Shown piece after piece: positions 38,000-46,727 of a DNA stretch of 64,000 nt (its first letter is position 1; every line of letters starts with the position of its first letter). The notes beneath the pieces are model-generated. The model saw nothing but the letters and a program-made list of their open reading frames with translations, had not been told where the DNA came from and ran no database searches. Both the position numbers and the translations under genes were made by a program. The stretch lies in contig NZ_KB899919.1 in the NCBI RefSeq assembly GCF_000378465.1, positions 84,131 to 148,130 of the forward strand, in the 5' to 3' direction. This DNA comes from Elioraea tepidiphila DSM 17972 (GTDB lineage Bacteria; Pseudomonadota; Alphaproteobacteria; Acetobacterales; Acetobacteraceae).

Positions 38000-39091
38000 A
38001 TGAGCGAACTGATCCTGGATCGCCTGCGCAAGGAATACGGCAGCTTCGTCGCCGTCGATGACGTCTCGCTGCGCGTCGAGGAGGGCGAGCTCGTCGCCCT
38101 GCTCGGCCCCTCCGGCTGCGGCAAGACCACCACCTTGCGCATGATCGCGGGCTTCATCGAACCGACCGCAGGGCGCATCACGATCGGCGGCCGCGACGTG
38201 ACCTGGGAGCCACCGTATCGGCGCGACACCGGGATGGTGTTCCAGTCCTACGCCCTGTTTCCGCACATGACGGTGGCGCAGAACGTCGCCTTCGGGCTGG
38301 AGATGCGCAAGGTGCCGCGCGCCGAGGCGGAGACGCGCGTCAGGCAGGCGCTCGATCTGGTCCGCCTCGGCCATCTCGCCGAGCGCCTGCCGCGCCAGCT
38401 CTCGGGCGGGCAGCAGCAGCGCGTGGCGCTGGCCCGTGCGCTCGTGGTGAACCCCGGCGTGTTCCTGCTCGACGAACCGCTCTCGAACCTCGACGCCAAG
38501 CTCCGGCTCGAGGTGCGCGTCGAGATCCGCGAGCTGCAGAAGCGGCTCGGACTGACCACCGTGTTCGTCACCCACGACCAGGAGGAGGCGCTGACGCTCG
38601 CCGACCGGCTGGTGGTGATGGATCACGGCGTGGTGCAGCAGGTCGGCACGCCGGAGGAGCTCTACGAGTCGCCGGCGAACCTGTTCGTCGCCGGCTTCAT
38701 CGGCCGCTCGAACGTGCTGCGCGGGCGGCTCGCCGAGCGCGGGCGGTTCATCTCCAAGGGCGGGCTCGCGCTGGCCGTGCCCGCCGACGGGATGGCTCCG
38801 GGCGAGGCCGCACTCGCCCTGCGGCCGGAGCGGATCGTGGTCGCGCCGGGCGCGTCCGATGGCGGCGTGGTCGGGCGCGTGGCCCTCGTCACCTATCTCG
38901 GCGCGGCGACCGAGTACCGCGTCACGCTCGACGGCGGCGAGACGATCACCGCCTCGGTGCCGACACCGCGTCCGGGCGACCCGCTGAAGCAGGTCGCGGC
39001 CGGCGATGCCGTGACTCTCACCTGGCCGGCGGAGAGCTGCCGGCTGCTCGCGCCCGGACCGGGCGCCACACCCGACGAAGGAGGCTTGTGA
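38000..39091 (+). CDS. potA: ABC transporter ATP-binding protein, spermidine/putrescine (PotA) family
   Basis: A 363-residue ATPase. It shows Walker A GPSGCGKTT (about 36-44), signature LSGGQQQRV, Walker [13 protein letters not shown] and the switch FVTHDQEEA. The C-terminal TOBE domain starts near 285 (ALRPERIVVAPG). Its stop overlaps the region of the next start (GTGATG), so it is coupled to the binding-protein gene. Length is normal for PotA. Confidence 0.9.
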   Translation: MSELILDRLRKEYGSFVAVDDVSLRVEEGELVALLGPSGCGKTTTLRMIAGFIEPTAGRITIGGRDVTWEPPYRRDTGMVFQSYALFPHMTVAQNVAFGLEMRKVPRAEAETRVRQALDLVRLGHLAERLPRQLSGGQQQRVALARALVVNPGVFLLDEPLSNLDAKLRLEVRVEIRELQKRLGLTTVFVTHDQEEALTLADRLVVMDHGVVQQVGTPEELYESPANLFVAGFIGRSNVLRGRLAERGRFISKGGLALAVPADGMAPGEAALALRPERIVVAPGASDGGVVGRVALVTYLGAATEYRVTLDGGETITASVPTPRPGDPLKQVAAGDAVTLTWPAESCRLLAPGPGATPDEGGL

Positions 39092-40125
39092 TGACACGAC
39101 CGACGATCGGCCGCCGCGCGCTGCTCGGCGCCTCGGCCGGACTGCTCGCCGCACCCGCGATCGTGCGCGCGCAGAGCGGCGGGCGCGTGGTGGTGGGCAC
39201 CTGGGGCGGCGACTACCAGGACCTGCTGACCGCGAACATCGCCGATCCGCTGATGAAGCCGCAGGGGATCGAGGTGCTGTATGACGTCTCGGTGGCGCCG
39301 CCGCGCAAGACCAAGCTGCTGGCCGAGCGGATGACGCGCCGCGGTACCTATGACGTCGCCTGCCTGTCGGACATCGACATGTTCGAGATGGCGCAGCAGA
39401 ACCTGTTCGATCCGCCCACGCCCGATCTCGTGCCGAACATGAACAACGTGATCGAGGCGCTGCGGAAGCCCTACGCGCTGCCGCATATCTATTCGGGCAA
39501 GGTGATCCTCTACAACCCGGACCGGATGGACAAGCCGACCTCCTACAACGACCTGTGGGATCCGAAGCTGCGCGGGCGCGTCGGGCTCGCCGACGGGCTG
39601 TACATGCAGTTCATTGAGAGCGCGGCGCTGATCAATGGCGGCAGCCCGAGCAATTTCGAGCCGGCCAAGCCGAAGCTGCTCGAGCTGAAGCGGCTGGAGG
39701 CGAAGGTCTATCCCTCGAACGAGGCGCTTGCGGCGGCGCTGAACAGCGGCGAGGTGTGGGCCACGATCATGTGGCTCGCGCGCGGCTTCATGTGGAAGAA
39801 GGCCGGCATCCCGATCACGCACGCGGTGCCCAAGGAGGGTGCCACACCGATCGTGTTCGACAAGGCCGTGCCGCGCAACGCGCCCAACAAGGCGAATGGC
39901 TGGAAGTGGATGCAGGCGATGCTGGAACCCTCGGCCCAGGGCGGCTTCGCCGAGCGCATGGGCTATGTGCCGACGGTGACGAACGCGCCGCTGCCCGAGG
40001 CGCTGGCGAAGGAGATCAGCTTCACGCCCGAGGAGCAGGCGAACTTCGTCAAGATCGACTACCAGTACGTCGCCGACAACAACGCGCGCCTGCTCGACTG
40101 GTGGACGCGCGAGTTCAAGGGCTGA
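39091..40125 (+). CDS. potD: ABC transporter substrate-binding protein, PotD-like
   Basis: A 344-residue periplasmic receptor. The leader RPTIGRRALLGASAGLLAAP has a twin Arg, with cleavage near VRAQ. The mature part starts VVVGTWGGDYQDLLTAN, typical of the polyamine/opine binding family. AAGGAGG lies six bases before the ATG at 39091. A GTG three bases earlier is too close to it. It ends one base before potB. Confidence 0.9.
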   Translation: MTRPTIGRRALLGASAGLLAAPAIVRAQSGGRVVVGTWGGDYQDLLTANIADPLMKPQGIEVLYDVSVAPPRKTKLLAERMTRRGTYDVACLSDIDMFEMAQQNLFDPPTPDLVPNMNNVIEALRKPYALPHIYSGKVILYNPDRMDKPTSYNDLWDPKLRGRVGLADGLYMQFIESAALINGGSPSNFEPAKPKLLELKRLEAKVYPSNEALAAALNSGEVWATIMWLARGFMWKKAGIPITHAVPKEGATPIVFDKAVPRNAPNKANGWKWMQAMLEPSAQGGFAERMGYVPTVTNAPLPEALAKEISFTPEEQANFVKIDYQYVADNNARLLDWWTREFKG

Positions 40126-40126
40126 G

Positions 40127-41041
40127 ATGGCAACGGCGACGGCGATCGGGGCCCGGCCGGGCGGGCAGCGGGCCGAGGGGTTCAGCCTCGGCCCGTTCCT
40201 GCTCGTGCCGGCGAGCCTGCTCGTCGTCGCCTTCCTGGCCGCACCCCTGCTGGTGCTGTTCCGCTACAGCTTCAACCGCTACAGCCCGCGCGAGTTCATG
40301 GTCGACGCGTTCACGCTCGAGAACTACGCGCGTTTCTTCACCGATGCCTATTTCATCGGCGTGCTGGCGACGACCGTGCAGGTGGCCGCCGTGTGCACGC
40401 TGGTGTCGCTGCTGTTCGCCTATCCCCTGGCCTATCTGATGGCGCGCACCGAGAGCCGCTGGAAGAGCGCGCTCGTGATCGCGGTGGTGTTCCCGCTGAT
40501 GGTCGGCAATGTCGTGCGCGCGGCCGGCTGGATGGCCGTGCTCGGCAATGAGGGGATCGTCAACCATCTGATGCTGAGCATCGGGCTGATCAGCCGGCCG
40601 GTGCGGCTGATGTACACGCCGTTCGCGGTCTATGTCGGCATCATCGCGGTGGTGCTGCCCTACATGATCCTGACCTTGCAGAGCGTGATCGAGGGGATCG
40701 GGCGCGAGGTGGAGGAGGCGGCGGCGAATCTCGGCGCCGGACCGATGACGACCTTCCGTCGCGTGCTGTTGCCGCTGTCGCTGCCGGGCGTGATCGCCGG
40801 CGGCACGCTGGTGTTCATCCTGTGCATGAACGCCTACGCGACCCCGGTGCTGCTCGGCGGGCCGCAGTTCAAGATGATGGCGCCGGCGCTGTACGACCAG
40901 TTCACGCGCACCACCAACTGGCCGTTCGGCGCAGCCCTCGCGTTCATCCTGATGACCAGCACGCTGCTGCTGACGATCGTCGGCACCACCGTGCTGTCAC
41001 GCCGGATGCATCACCGCAAGCTGGAGGCGGCCCCCCGCTGA
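40127..41041 (+). CDS. potB: ABC transporter permease, spermidine/putrescine (PotB) family
   Basis: A 304-residue permease with about six hydrophobic segments, starting LLVPASLLVVAFLAAPLLVL (23-42). The EAA loop is EEAAANLGAGPMTTFRRVLLP. It forms the membrane pair with PotC. Its last 31 bases overlap the convergent small membrane-protein gene, so the two transcripts are mutually antisense at their ends. Confidence 0.88.
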   Translation: MATATAIGARPGGQRAEGFSLGPFLLVPASLLVVAFLAAPLLVLFRYSFNRYSPREFMVDAFTLENYARFFTDAYFIGVLATTVQVAAVCTLVSLLFAYPLAYLMARTESRWKSALVIAVVFPLMVGNVVRAAGWMAVLGNEGIVNHLMLSIGLISRPVRLMYTPFAVYVGIIAVVLPYMILTLQSVIEGIGREVEEAAANLGAGPMTTFRRVLLPLSLPGVIAGGTLVFILCMNAYATPVLLGGPQFKMMAPALYDQFTRTTNWPFGAALAFILMTSTLLLTIVGTTVLSRRMHHRKLEAAPR

Positions 41042-41403
41042 AGCGCCGGCGCGGCTGCGCCGGAGCGCCGGCCAAGCGCGAGCGCCAGCAGCGGCAGCAC
41101 CCCAAGCGCCGCGGCAACGCCGGCGCCGAGGCCGACCGCGGCCCAGGTCAACCAGTCGAGCGCGCCCGCGAGATCGCGGAAGCCCGCGTTGGTGAAGCCC
41201 GGCAGCGCGACCAGCACGCCGAGTGCCACCAGAGCGCCGAAGCCGGCGGCGATCCGCGCCGCCGCGCCCCACTGCGCACCGCGGCGCAGCGCCAGCAGGA
41301 CAAGGGCGAGGTCGACCAGCGCAACCATCGCGGCCACCCACAGGAGTGCGCCGAACATCTCGCCAGTGATGGCGGCGAGCGCGCGCGGTGCGAAGAGTTC
41401 CAT
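41011..41403 (-). CDS. Small four-segment membrane protein (DUF5368-like)
   Basis: A 130-residue hydrophobic protein with about four membrane segments (roughly 15-38, 47-68, 82-105 and a final weaker one). There is no signal motif or catalytic residue to name. It follows the sulfide:quinone oxidoreductase gene after 11 bases and is certainly in its operon, so it may anchor the flavoprotein or pass electrons or sulfur. The assignment to DUF5368 rests on recollection of the family appearance and is tentative. Confidence 0.6.
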   Translation of the reverse strand: MELFAPRALAAITGEMFGALLWVAAMVALVDLALVLLALRRGAQWGAAARIAAGFGALVALGVLVALPGFTNAGFRDLAGALDWLTWAAVGLGAGVAAALGVLPLLALALGRRSGAAAPALQRGAASSLR

Positions 41404-41414
41404 GGTCGCCTCCC

Positions 41415-42731
41415 TCAGATCTGGCCGTGCAGCATGGCCCGGTAGATCGGGCCGAGCAGCTTGTCCTTCATCACCCAGGGCACCCAGTGCTCGGTCAGCG
41501 GATCGATGAAGGGGAAGGTCGGGGTCAACCTGCCCTCGTAGTCGAACTCCACCAGCATGGCGCGGCCCGGCTGGGTGATGAGCGGGCAGGAGGTGTAGCC
41601 GTTATAGGTCGCATCCATGCCGCTGCCGGCGAGGAACGCGACCAGGTTCGCCGCCGCGACAGGCGCCTGCGTCTTGACGCTCGCCGCCGTCTTGCCGCGC
41701 GGCACGCCGGCGACATCGCCGACCGCGAACACCTCCGGGAAGCGCGGGTGCTGCAGGGTGTCGCGGTTCACCTCGACCCAGCCGTCCTCGGCGAACGGGC
41801 CCGACTGCCAGGCGAGCGCACTCTCGCGCACGGCCTTGGGTGCGGCCATCGGGGGCACCACGTGGAGGTAGTCGTAGCGCACCGCCTTGGGCCCGTCGGG
41901 CGTGCGGAAGGTCGCGGTCTTCGTGCCCGGATCGATCGCGGTCAGCGTGTGCTCGTAGGCGAAGGCGATGTCGCGCGCGCTGAACAGCTCCAGCACCTTG
42001 GCGTGCACCGGCGCGACCGCGAACAGGTTGCGGAACGGCGTGAAGTAATGGATCTCGGCACGGCCGCGCGTCCCCGCCTCGCGCGCGCGGGCATCCCACA
42101 GCATCGCGCCCTTCAGCGGCGCGCCCGCGCATTTCATCTCGGTCGGAGGACGGCCGTGCACCGCCACCCCGCCCGTCTCCATGAAGCGTCGCAGCACGCG
42201 CCAGGTCGCCTCCGCGCCCTCCGGCCCGGCATAGACCGAGGCGATGCCGTCGCGGCCGATCAGCGCGGGATCCATGCCCTCGATACGGCTCCATTCGAGG
42301 GTGCAGCCGGTCGCGACCACCAGCGCGTCGTAGTCGTGCGACGAGCCATCGGTCGCGACCACGCGCTTGGCCTCGGGCTCGAAGGCCGCGACATCGGCGC
42401 GCACCCAGGTCACGCCCGGGGCCACATACGTGGCTGTCTCGCTCACCACCTTGCCGACCGGCCAGACGCCGGAGGCGACCATGGTGAAGCCGGGCTGGTA
42501 CCAGTGCGCCGCGCGCGCGCCGATCAGCGTGATGCGCGCGCCGTCCAGCATCCGCGACAGCTTGGACGCCATGGTCAGCCCGGCCGCACCGGCGCCGGCG
42601 ATGACGATGCGCGCCCGCGTGCGGAGCGCCTGGGCGCGGGGGGCGCCGGCCAGCGGCGCGACGACCCCGGCGGCGGCCGCGACGCGGAGCAGATCGCGGC
42701 GCCTCGGATGGGAGAGGGCAGACCCCGGCAT
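41415..42731 (-). CDS. Sulfide:quinone oxidoreductase, type II (SQOR-like), with Tat leader
   Basis: A 438-residue flavoprotein that oxidises sulfide and reduces quinone. A twin-arginine leader (HPRRRDLLRVAAAAGVV) precedes the FAD motif IVIAGAGAAGLTMASKL (42-58). Three conserved cysteines are visible: C143 (VVATGCTLEW), C201 (EMKCAGAPLK) and C382 (NGYTSCPLIT). C201 and C382 match the redox pair and sequence style of mitochondrial SQOR-type enzymes. Export is unusual for type II and implies action at the periplasmic face. GGAGGAAG precedes the ATG. It is regulated from the promoter at 42766-42812. Confidence 0.87.
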   Translation of the reverse strand: MPGSALSHPRRRDLLRVAAAAGVVAPLAGAPRAQALRTRARIVIAGAGAAGLTMASKLSRMLDGARITLIGARAAHWYQPGFTMVASGVWPVGKVVSETATYVAPGVTWVRADVAAFEPEAKRVVATDGSSHDYDALVVATGCTLEWSRIEGMDPALIGRDGIASVYAGPEGAEATWRVLRRFMETGGVAVHGRPPTEMKCAGAPLKGAMLWDARAREAGTRGRAEIHYFTPFRNLFAVAPVHAKVLELFSARDIAFAYEHTLTAIDPGTKTATFRTPDGPKAVRYDYLHVVPPMAAPKAVRESALAWQSGPFAEDGWVEVNRDTLQHPRFPEVFAVGDVAGVPRGKTAASVKTQAPVAAANLVAFLAGSGMDATYNGYTSCPLITQPGRAMLVEFDYEGRLTPTFPFIDPLTEHWVPWVMKDKLLGPIYRAMLHGQI

Positions 42732-42757
42732 GGTGCTTCCTCCGATGGTGTTTTTAC

Positions 42758-42812
42758 CTTCGAAGAAAATAAATTATGCCTCGATCCCCCTCCTGTCGTT
42801 GATCTATGTCAG
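42758..42812 (-). promoter_or_regulatory. FNR/FixK-type site and promoter of the sulfide:quinone oxidoreductase operon
   Basis: TTGATCTATGTCAG (42799-42812) matches the FNR/Anr/FixK pattern TTGAT-N4-(A/G)TCAA at all but the last base. A near-perfect minus-10 (CATAAT, 42778 to 42773) predicts a start near 42766, putting the site centre at about -39.5, close to the class II activator position. A second palindrome, CTTCGAAG (42758-42765), overlaps the predicted start within an AT-rich island and could bind a repressor, for example of the sulfide-sensing ArsR kind. Confidence 0.6.
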
Positions 42813-42832
42813 GTCCGAACCGGCCGGCCGGA

Positions 42833-44023
42833 TCAGCCTACGGTCTGGTTTTTCAGGTCCTTCGGCGCCTTGGTCAGCACCTCCGGCGTCTTGCCGACCA
42901 CCACCGTGTCGTCCTGGCGGAAGCCGCCCACCCCCCAGAGATAGATCCCCGGCTCGCAGGAATAGACCTCGTTCGCCATCAGGGGCCGGTGCAGGAAGGC
43001 GGTGTCGTCGGGGAACTCGTGGCCGAGCGTCCCCATGCCATGACCGGTACGGTGCAGGATGTTGGCGCCGAAGCCCGCCCGCTCGATCACCCCCTGCGCC
43101 GCGGCGTCGAAGGCCGAGACGGGATTGCCCTCGACCAGCGCCTCGATCGCCGCCTGGTTCGCCGCGTTCGCCGCCTCGAACGCCTTGACCTGGATGTCGG
43201 ACGGCTTGCCGCAGAACCACGTGCGCTCGTTCTCGATCACGAGCCCGTTCACGCGCGGAATGACGATGTTGACCAGGCCGTGGCCCGTCTCGATGCGCGC
43301 GCCGGTCGGCTGGCCATCGCCGTGCGGGGCGCAGGAGGCGGGGCCGGAGAGCGTCCAGCAGCGCAGTTCCACGTTCTGGCCCGGGAAGCGGCGCGCCGCC
43401 TCCTCGGCCATCAGCGCCGCCATGCTCATGTCGAGCTCCTGCACGAGGCGGCCGGGGCGGATGTGCTCGCGGTAGCGGTCCTGCACCCAGTCGGAGAGGG
43501 CCGCGGCCTCGCGCATCACCGCGATCTCCTCGTCGCACTTGACGAAGCGGAGCGTGCGCATCTCCGCGGTCGCGGGGATCAGCTTCGCCTCGGGCAGCAG
43601 CGCGACCGCGCGCGCGAGCGGCCCGCCCCCGGCATCCGCGCCGATGCGCGCGCGGCCGAGCCCCTTGGCCTTCAGCGTCTCGGCGACCAGGGCTGGCCAC
43701 TGCGGATAGAGCGCCAGCCGCGCACCGACACGCGGGTGCTCGGCATACATCGTGATGTCGTCCACCCACATCCGCTGCGCCTCGCGCGCGAAGCGGATGT
43801 GGTTGGTCGAGAGCTCATGCATCACCGCGAAGGGTGCGCCGTCGCGCGGTACCACCAGCAGGATCGGCCGCTCCCAGGTCTGCACATCGGTGTGGAAGTT
43901 GGTGCCGAACTGGAAGAAGTCCGGCGTGGTGAAGGCGATCGCGTCCCAGCGCTCGCGGTCCATCAGGGCGGTCATCAGGCCGCGCCGGTAGTCGAACACG
44001 GCGCGGCTCAGGAAGTTGGCCAT
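42833..44023 (-). CDS. Creatinase-like M24 family hydrolase (metal ligands replaced)
   Basis: A 396-residue pita-bread protein. Where metallopeptidases have two Asp ligands it reads LVNIVIPRVNGLVIENERTWF, and the last Glu pair is SCEPGIYL and FRQDD. The His of HRTGHGMGTLGHE is kept. This pattern resembles metal-free creatinase (amidinohydrolase) instead of aminopeptidase P. The protein is complete, starting at the ATG at 44023. The gene is monocistronic, divergent from mgtA. It may hydrolyse a guanidino or related C-N compound. Substrate not established. Confidence 0.8.
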   Translation of the reverse strand: MANFLSRAVFDYRRGLMTALMDRERWDAIAFTTPDFFQFGTNFHTDVQTWERPILLVVPRDGAPFAVMHELSTNHIRFAREAQRMWVDDITMYAEHPRVGARLALYPQWPALVAETLKAKGLGRARIGADAGGGPLARAVALLPEAKLIPATAEMRTLRFVKCDEEIAVMREAAALSDWVQDRYREHIRPGRLVQELDMSMAALMAEEAARRFPGQNVELRCWTLSGPASCAPHGDGQPTGARIETGHGLVNIVIPRVNGLVIENERTWFCGKPSDIQVKAFEAANAANQAAIEALVEGNPVSAFDAAAQGVIERAGFGANILHRTGHGMGTLGHEFPDDTAFLHRPLMANEVYSCEPGIYLWGVGGFRQDDTVVVGKTPEVLTKAPKDLKNQTVG

Positions 44024-44132
44024 CGGTCGGTCCCTTTCGGTGGTGCGGCGCGGAGCATGGCAAATCGCGCCGGGGTCGCGAAGGCCCCCGCCCGCCGCGC
44101 TATAGTCCGCGCCGGATCGCCAACCGACGCGG

Positions 44133-46727
44133 ATGGAGCCCGTGTCCGAGGATGACGACGCCCCGCACGGGCTCTGGACGGCGCCGATCGATCAGGTGCT
44201 GACGCGCCTCGGCACCACGTCGGCCGGACTTTCCAGCGAGGAGGCGGCGCGCCGCCTCGCCGCCCACGGCGCCAACCGCATCGAGCCCGATGGCCGGCGC
44301 CGGCTCGCGCTCGACATCCTCCGCCGCCTCGCCAATCCGCTGGTGCTGGTGCTGCTGTTCGCCGCCGGCGTCTCCGCGGTGGTGCAGGACCCGGCGAGCT
44401 TCGTCATCATCACCGTGATCGTGCTGCTCTCGCTTGCCCTCGACCTGGTGCAGGAGCGCCGCGCCGAGGCGAAGGTGGAGGGTCTGCGCGCGCGCGTTGC
44501 CCTGCGCAGCACCGTGCTGCGCGATGGCAGCGCGGCCGAGATCCCGGCGGCCGCAATCGTGCCGGGCGACGTGATCCTGCTCGCGGCCGGGGATCTCGTA
44601 CCGGCCGATTGCCGTTTGATCGAGGCGCGCGACCTCTTCGTCAACGAGGCGCTGCTGACGGGCGAGGCTTTTCCGGCCGAGAAGACCGTGCGCACGCTGA
44701 CGCCGGAGGAGGCGCGCGACGCCACGGGCCTCGTCAACGCGGCCTTCATGGGCAGCTCGGTGATCAGCGGCACGGCGCGCGCGGTGATCGTCGCCACCGG
44801 GCGCGCGACCGAGCTCGGCCGCATCGCCGGCGCCCTCCACCGCCCCGCCCCGCCGACCGCCTTCGCCGCCGGAATCCATGGCTTCGGCATGCTGATCGTG
44901 CGGCTGACCGTGCTGCTGGTGCTGTTCGCGCTGCTAGCCAATCTGCTGCTGGAGCGCCCGCTGATCGACTCCTTCCTGTTCTCGTTGGCGCTTGCGGTCG
45001 GGCTGACGCCCGAGCTGCTGCCGATGATCGTCTCCGTCACGCTGGCGCACGGGGCGATGCGCATGGCGCGCAAGGAGGTGATCGTGAAGCGCCTCTCCGC
45101 CGTGCACGACCTTGGCGCGATGGAGGTGCTGTGCTGCGACAAGACCGGCACGCTGACCGAGGCGCGGATCCGGCTGATCCGCGAGCTCGATCCGACCGGT
45201 GCGGAGAGCCGGCGCGTGCTCGACCTCGCCTGCCTGAACGCCGCGTTCGAGACCGGCATCCGCAGCCCGCTCGACGCGGCGATCGTGGAGGCTGCGCGCA
45301 TCGACACCACCGCGTGGCGGAAGATCGACGAGGTGCCATTCGACTTCGAGCGGCGCCGCGTCTCGGTGCTGGTCGAGCGCGACGGCACGCGGCTGCTGGT
45401 GGTGAAGGGCGCGCCGGAGGACGTGATGCGCCTCGCCTCGCGCGTGCAGGCTGAGACGGACGCGGCGCCCCGCCCGTTCGACGATGACGCGCGTGCGATG
45501 GCGTCCGACGTGTTCGAACGCCTCGGCAGCGAGGGGTTCCGGGTGCTCGGCATCGCCTGGCGCGAGGTCGGCCCGGAGCACGACCACGCCGTGGTGGACG
45601 ACGAGTCCGACCTGGTGTTCGGCGGCTTCGCCGTCTTCCTCGATCCGCCGAAGGAGAGCGCGCGGCCGGCGCTCGCCGAACTCGCCCGGCTCGGCGTGGC
45701 CGTGAAGATCGTCACCGGCGATAACGAGCGCGTCACCGCGCATGTCTGCGGCGAGCTCGGCCTTGCGGTGACCGGCGTGATGACCGGCGACGAGCTCGCC
45801 CAGCTCACCGACGAGGCGCTGGCGGCGCGGCTGGAGACGACGACGCTGTTCTGCCGCATGACGCCGCCGCAGAAGGCGCGCGTGATCCGCGCGCTGCGGC
45901 GCTCCGGACGTGTCACCGGCTATCTCGGCGACGGCATCAACGACGCGCCGTCGCTGCACGCGGCGGATGTCGGGCTGTCGGTGGACAGCGCGGTCGATGT
46001 CGCGCGCGAGGCGGCGGTGATGGTGATGACACGCAACGATCTTGGCGTGCTGGCCGAGGGCGTGCGCGAGGGGCGGCGCACCTTCGCCAACATCATGAAA
46101 TACGTGATGATGGGCACCAGCTCGAACTTCGGGAACATGGTGTCGATGGCGGCGGCCGTGCTGTTCCTGCCGTTCCTGCCGATGCTGCCGGTGCAGATCC
46201 TGCTGAACAACCTGCTCTACGACGTCTCGGAGATCGCGATCCCGCTTGATCAGGTGGACGAGGAGACGGTCGCCGCGCCGTGCCGGTGGGACATGCGCTT
46301 CGTGCGCGATTTCATGCTGGTGCTGGGCCCCGTCAGTTCGGCCTTCGATATGCTGACCTTCGGCCTGCTGCTGATCGTGTTCGGCGCCGACGCGGCGCTG
46401 TTCCGCACCGGTTGGTTCATCGAATCGATGGCGACGCAGGTGCTGGTGATCTTCGCCATCCGCACGGTGCGCCCGGCCTGGCGAAGCCTGCCACATCCGC
46501 TCCTCGCGGCCGGCGCGCTGGCGGTGGTGGCGGTCGCGGTCGGGCTTCCGTTCACGCCCCTCGGTGCGTGGTTCGGCTTCGTTCCGCCGTCAGCCGCACT
46601 GCTGGCGGCGCTCGCGGCGATCACGGTCGCGTATCTCGCGGTCGTGGAGGAGGTGAAGCGACGCTTCCACGCGCGCCATCCGCTCGTGGCGGGCCCGGCG
46701 GCTCAGCGCCTGAGCAGCAGCAGGTAG
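44133..46727 (+). CDS. mgtA: Magnesium-translocating P-type ATPase
   Basis: An 864-residue inner-membrane P3B-type ATPase importing Mg2+. The phosphorylation site is D336 in CCDKTGTLT, the actuator motif is LLTGEAFP, the hinge is GDGINDAPSL, and the C-terminal segment NNLLYDVSEIAIPLDQVDEE is an MgtA/B hallmark. Its 109-base upstream gap shows no obvious Mg-sensing leader. It ends 25 bases inside the convergent GAF gene. No mgtC is adjacent. Confidence 0.9.
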   Translation: MEPVSEDDDAPHGLWTAPIDQVLTRLGTTSAGLSSEEAARRLAAHGANRIEPDGRRRLALDILRRLANPLVLVLLFAAGVSAVVQDPASFVIITVIVLLSLALDLVQERRAEAKVEGLRARVALRSTVLRDGSAAEIPAAAIVPGDVILLAAGDLVPADCRLIEARDLFVNEALLTGEAFPAEKTVRTLTPEEARDATGLVNAAFMGSSVISGTARAVIVATGRATELGRIAGALHRPAPPTAFAAGIHGFGMLIVRLTVLLVLFALLANLLLERPLIDSFLFSLALAVGLTPELLPMIVSVTLAHGAMRMARKEVIVKRLSAVHDLGAMEVLCCDKTGTLTEARIRLIRELDPTGAESRRVLDLACLNAAFETGIRSPLDAAIVEAARIDTTAWRKIDEVPFDFERRRVSVLVERDGTRLLVVKGAPEDVMRLASRVQAETDAAPRPFDDDARAMASDVFERLGSEGFRVLGIAWREVGPEHDHAVVDDESDLVFGGFAVFLDPPKESARPALAELARLGVAVKIVTGDNERVTAHVCGELGLAVTGVMTGDELAQLTDEALAARLETTTLFCRMTPPQKARVIRALRRSGRVTGYLGDGINDAPSLHAADVGLSVDSAVDVAREAAVMVMTRNDLGVLAEGVREGRRTFANIMKYVMMGTSSNFGNMVSMAAAVLFLPFLPMLPVQILLNNLLYDVSEIAIPLDQVDEETVAAPCRWDMRFVRDFMLVLGPVSSAFDMLTFGLLLIVFGADAALFRTGWFIESMATQVLVIFAIRTVRPAWRSLPHPLLAAGALAVVAVAVGLPFTPLGAWFGFVPPSAALLAALAAITVAYLAVVEEVKRRFHARHPLVAGPAAQRLSSSR

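Noticed and set aside
35707..38229. Long N-terminal extension of the M24 peptidase frame
   Set aside because: It is the antisense of the amidohydrolase and permease genes; the ATG at 35706 has a strong ribosome site.
44024..44132. Mg2+ riboswitch before mgtA
   Set aside because: The gap is only 109 bases and no leader with the needed paired helices or terminator was visible.
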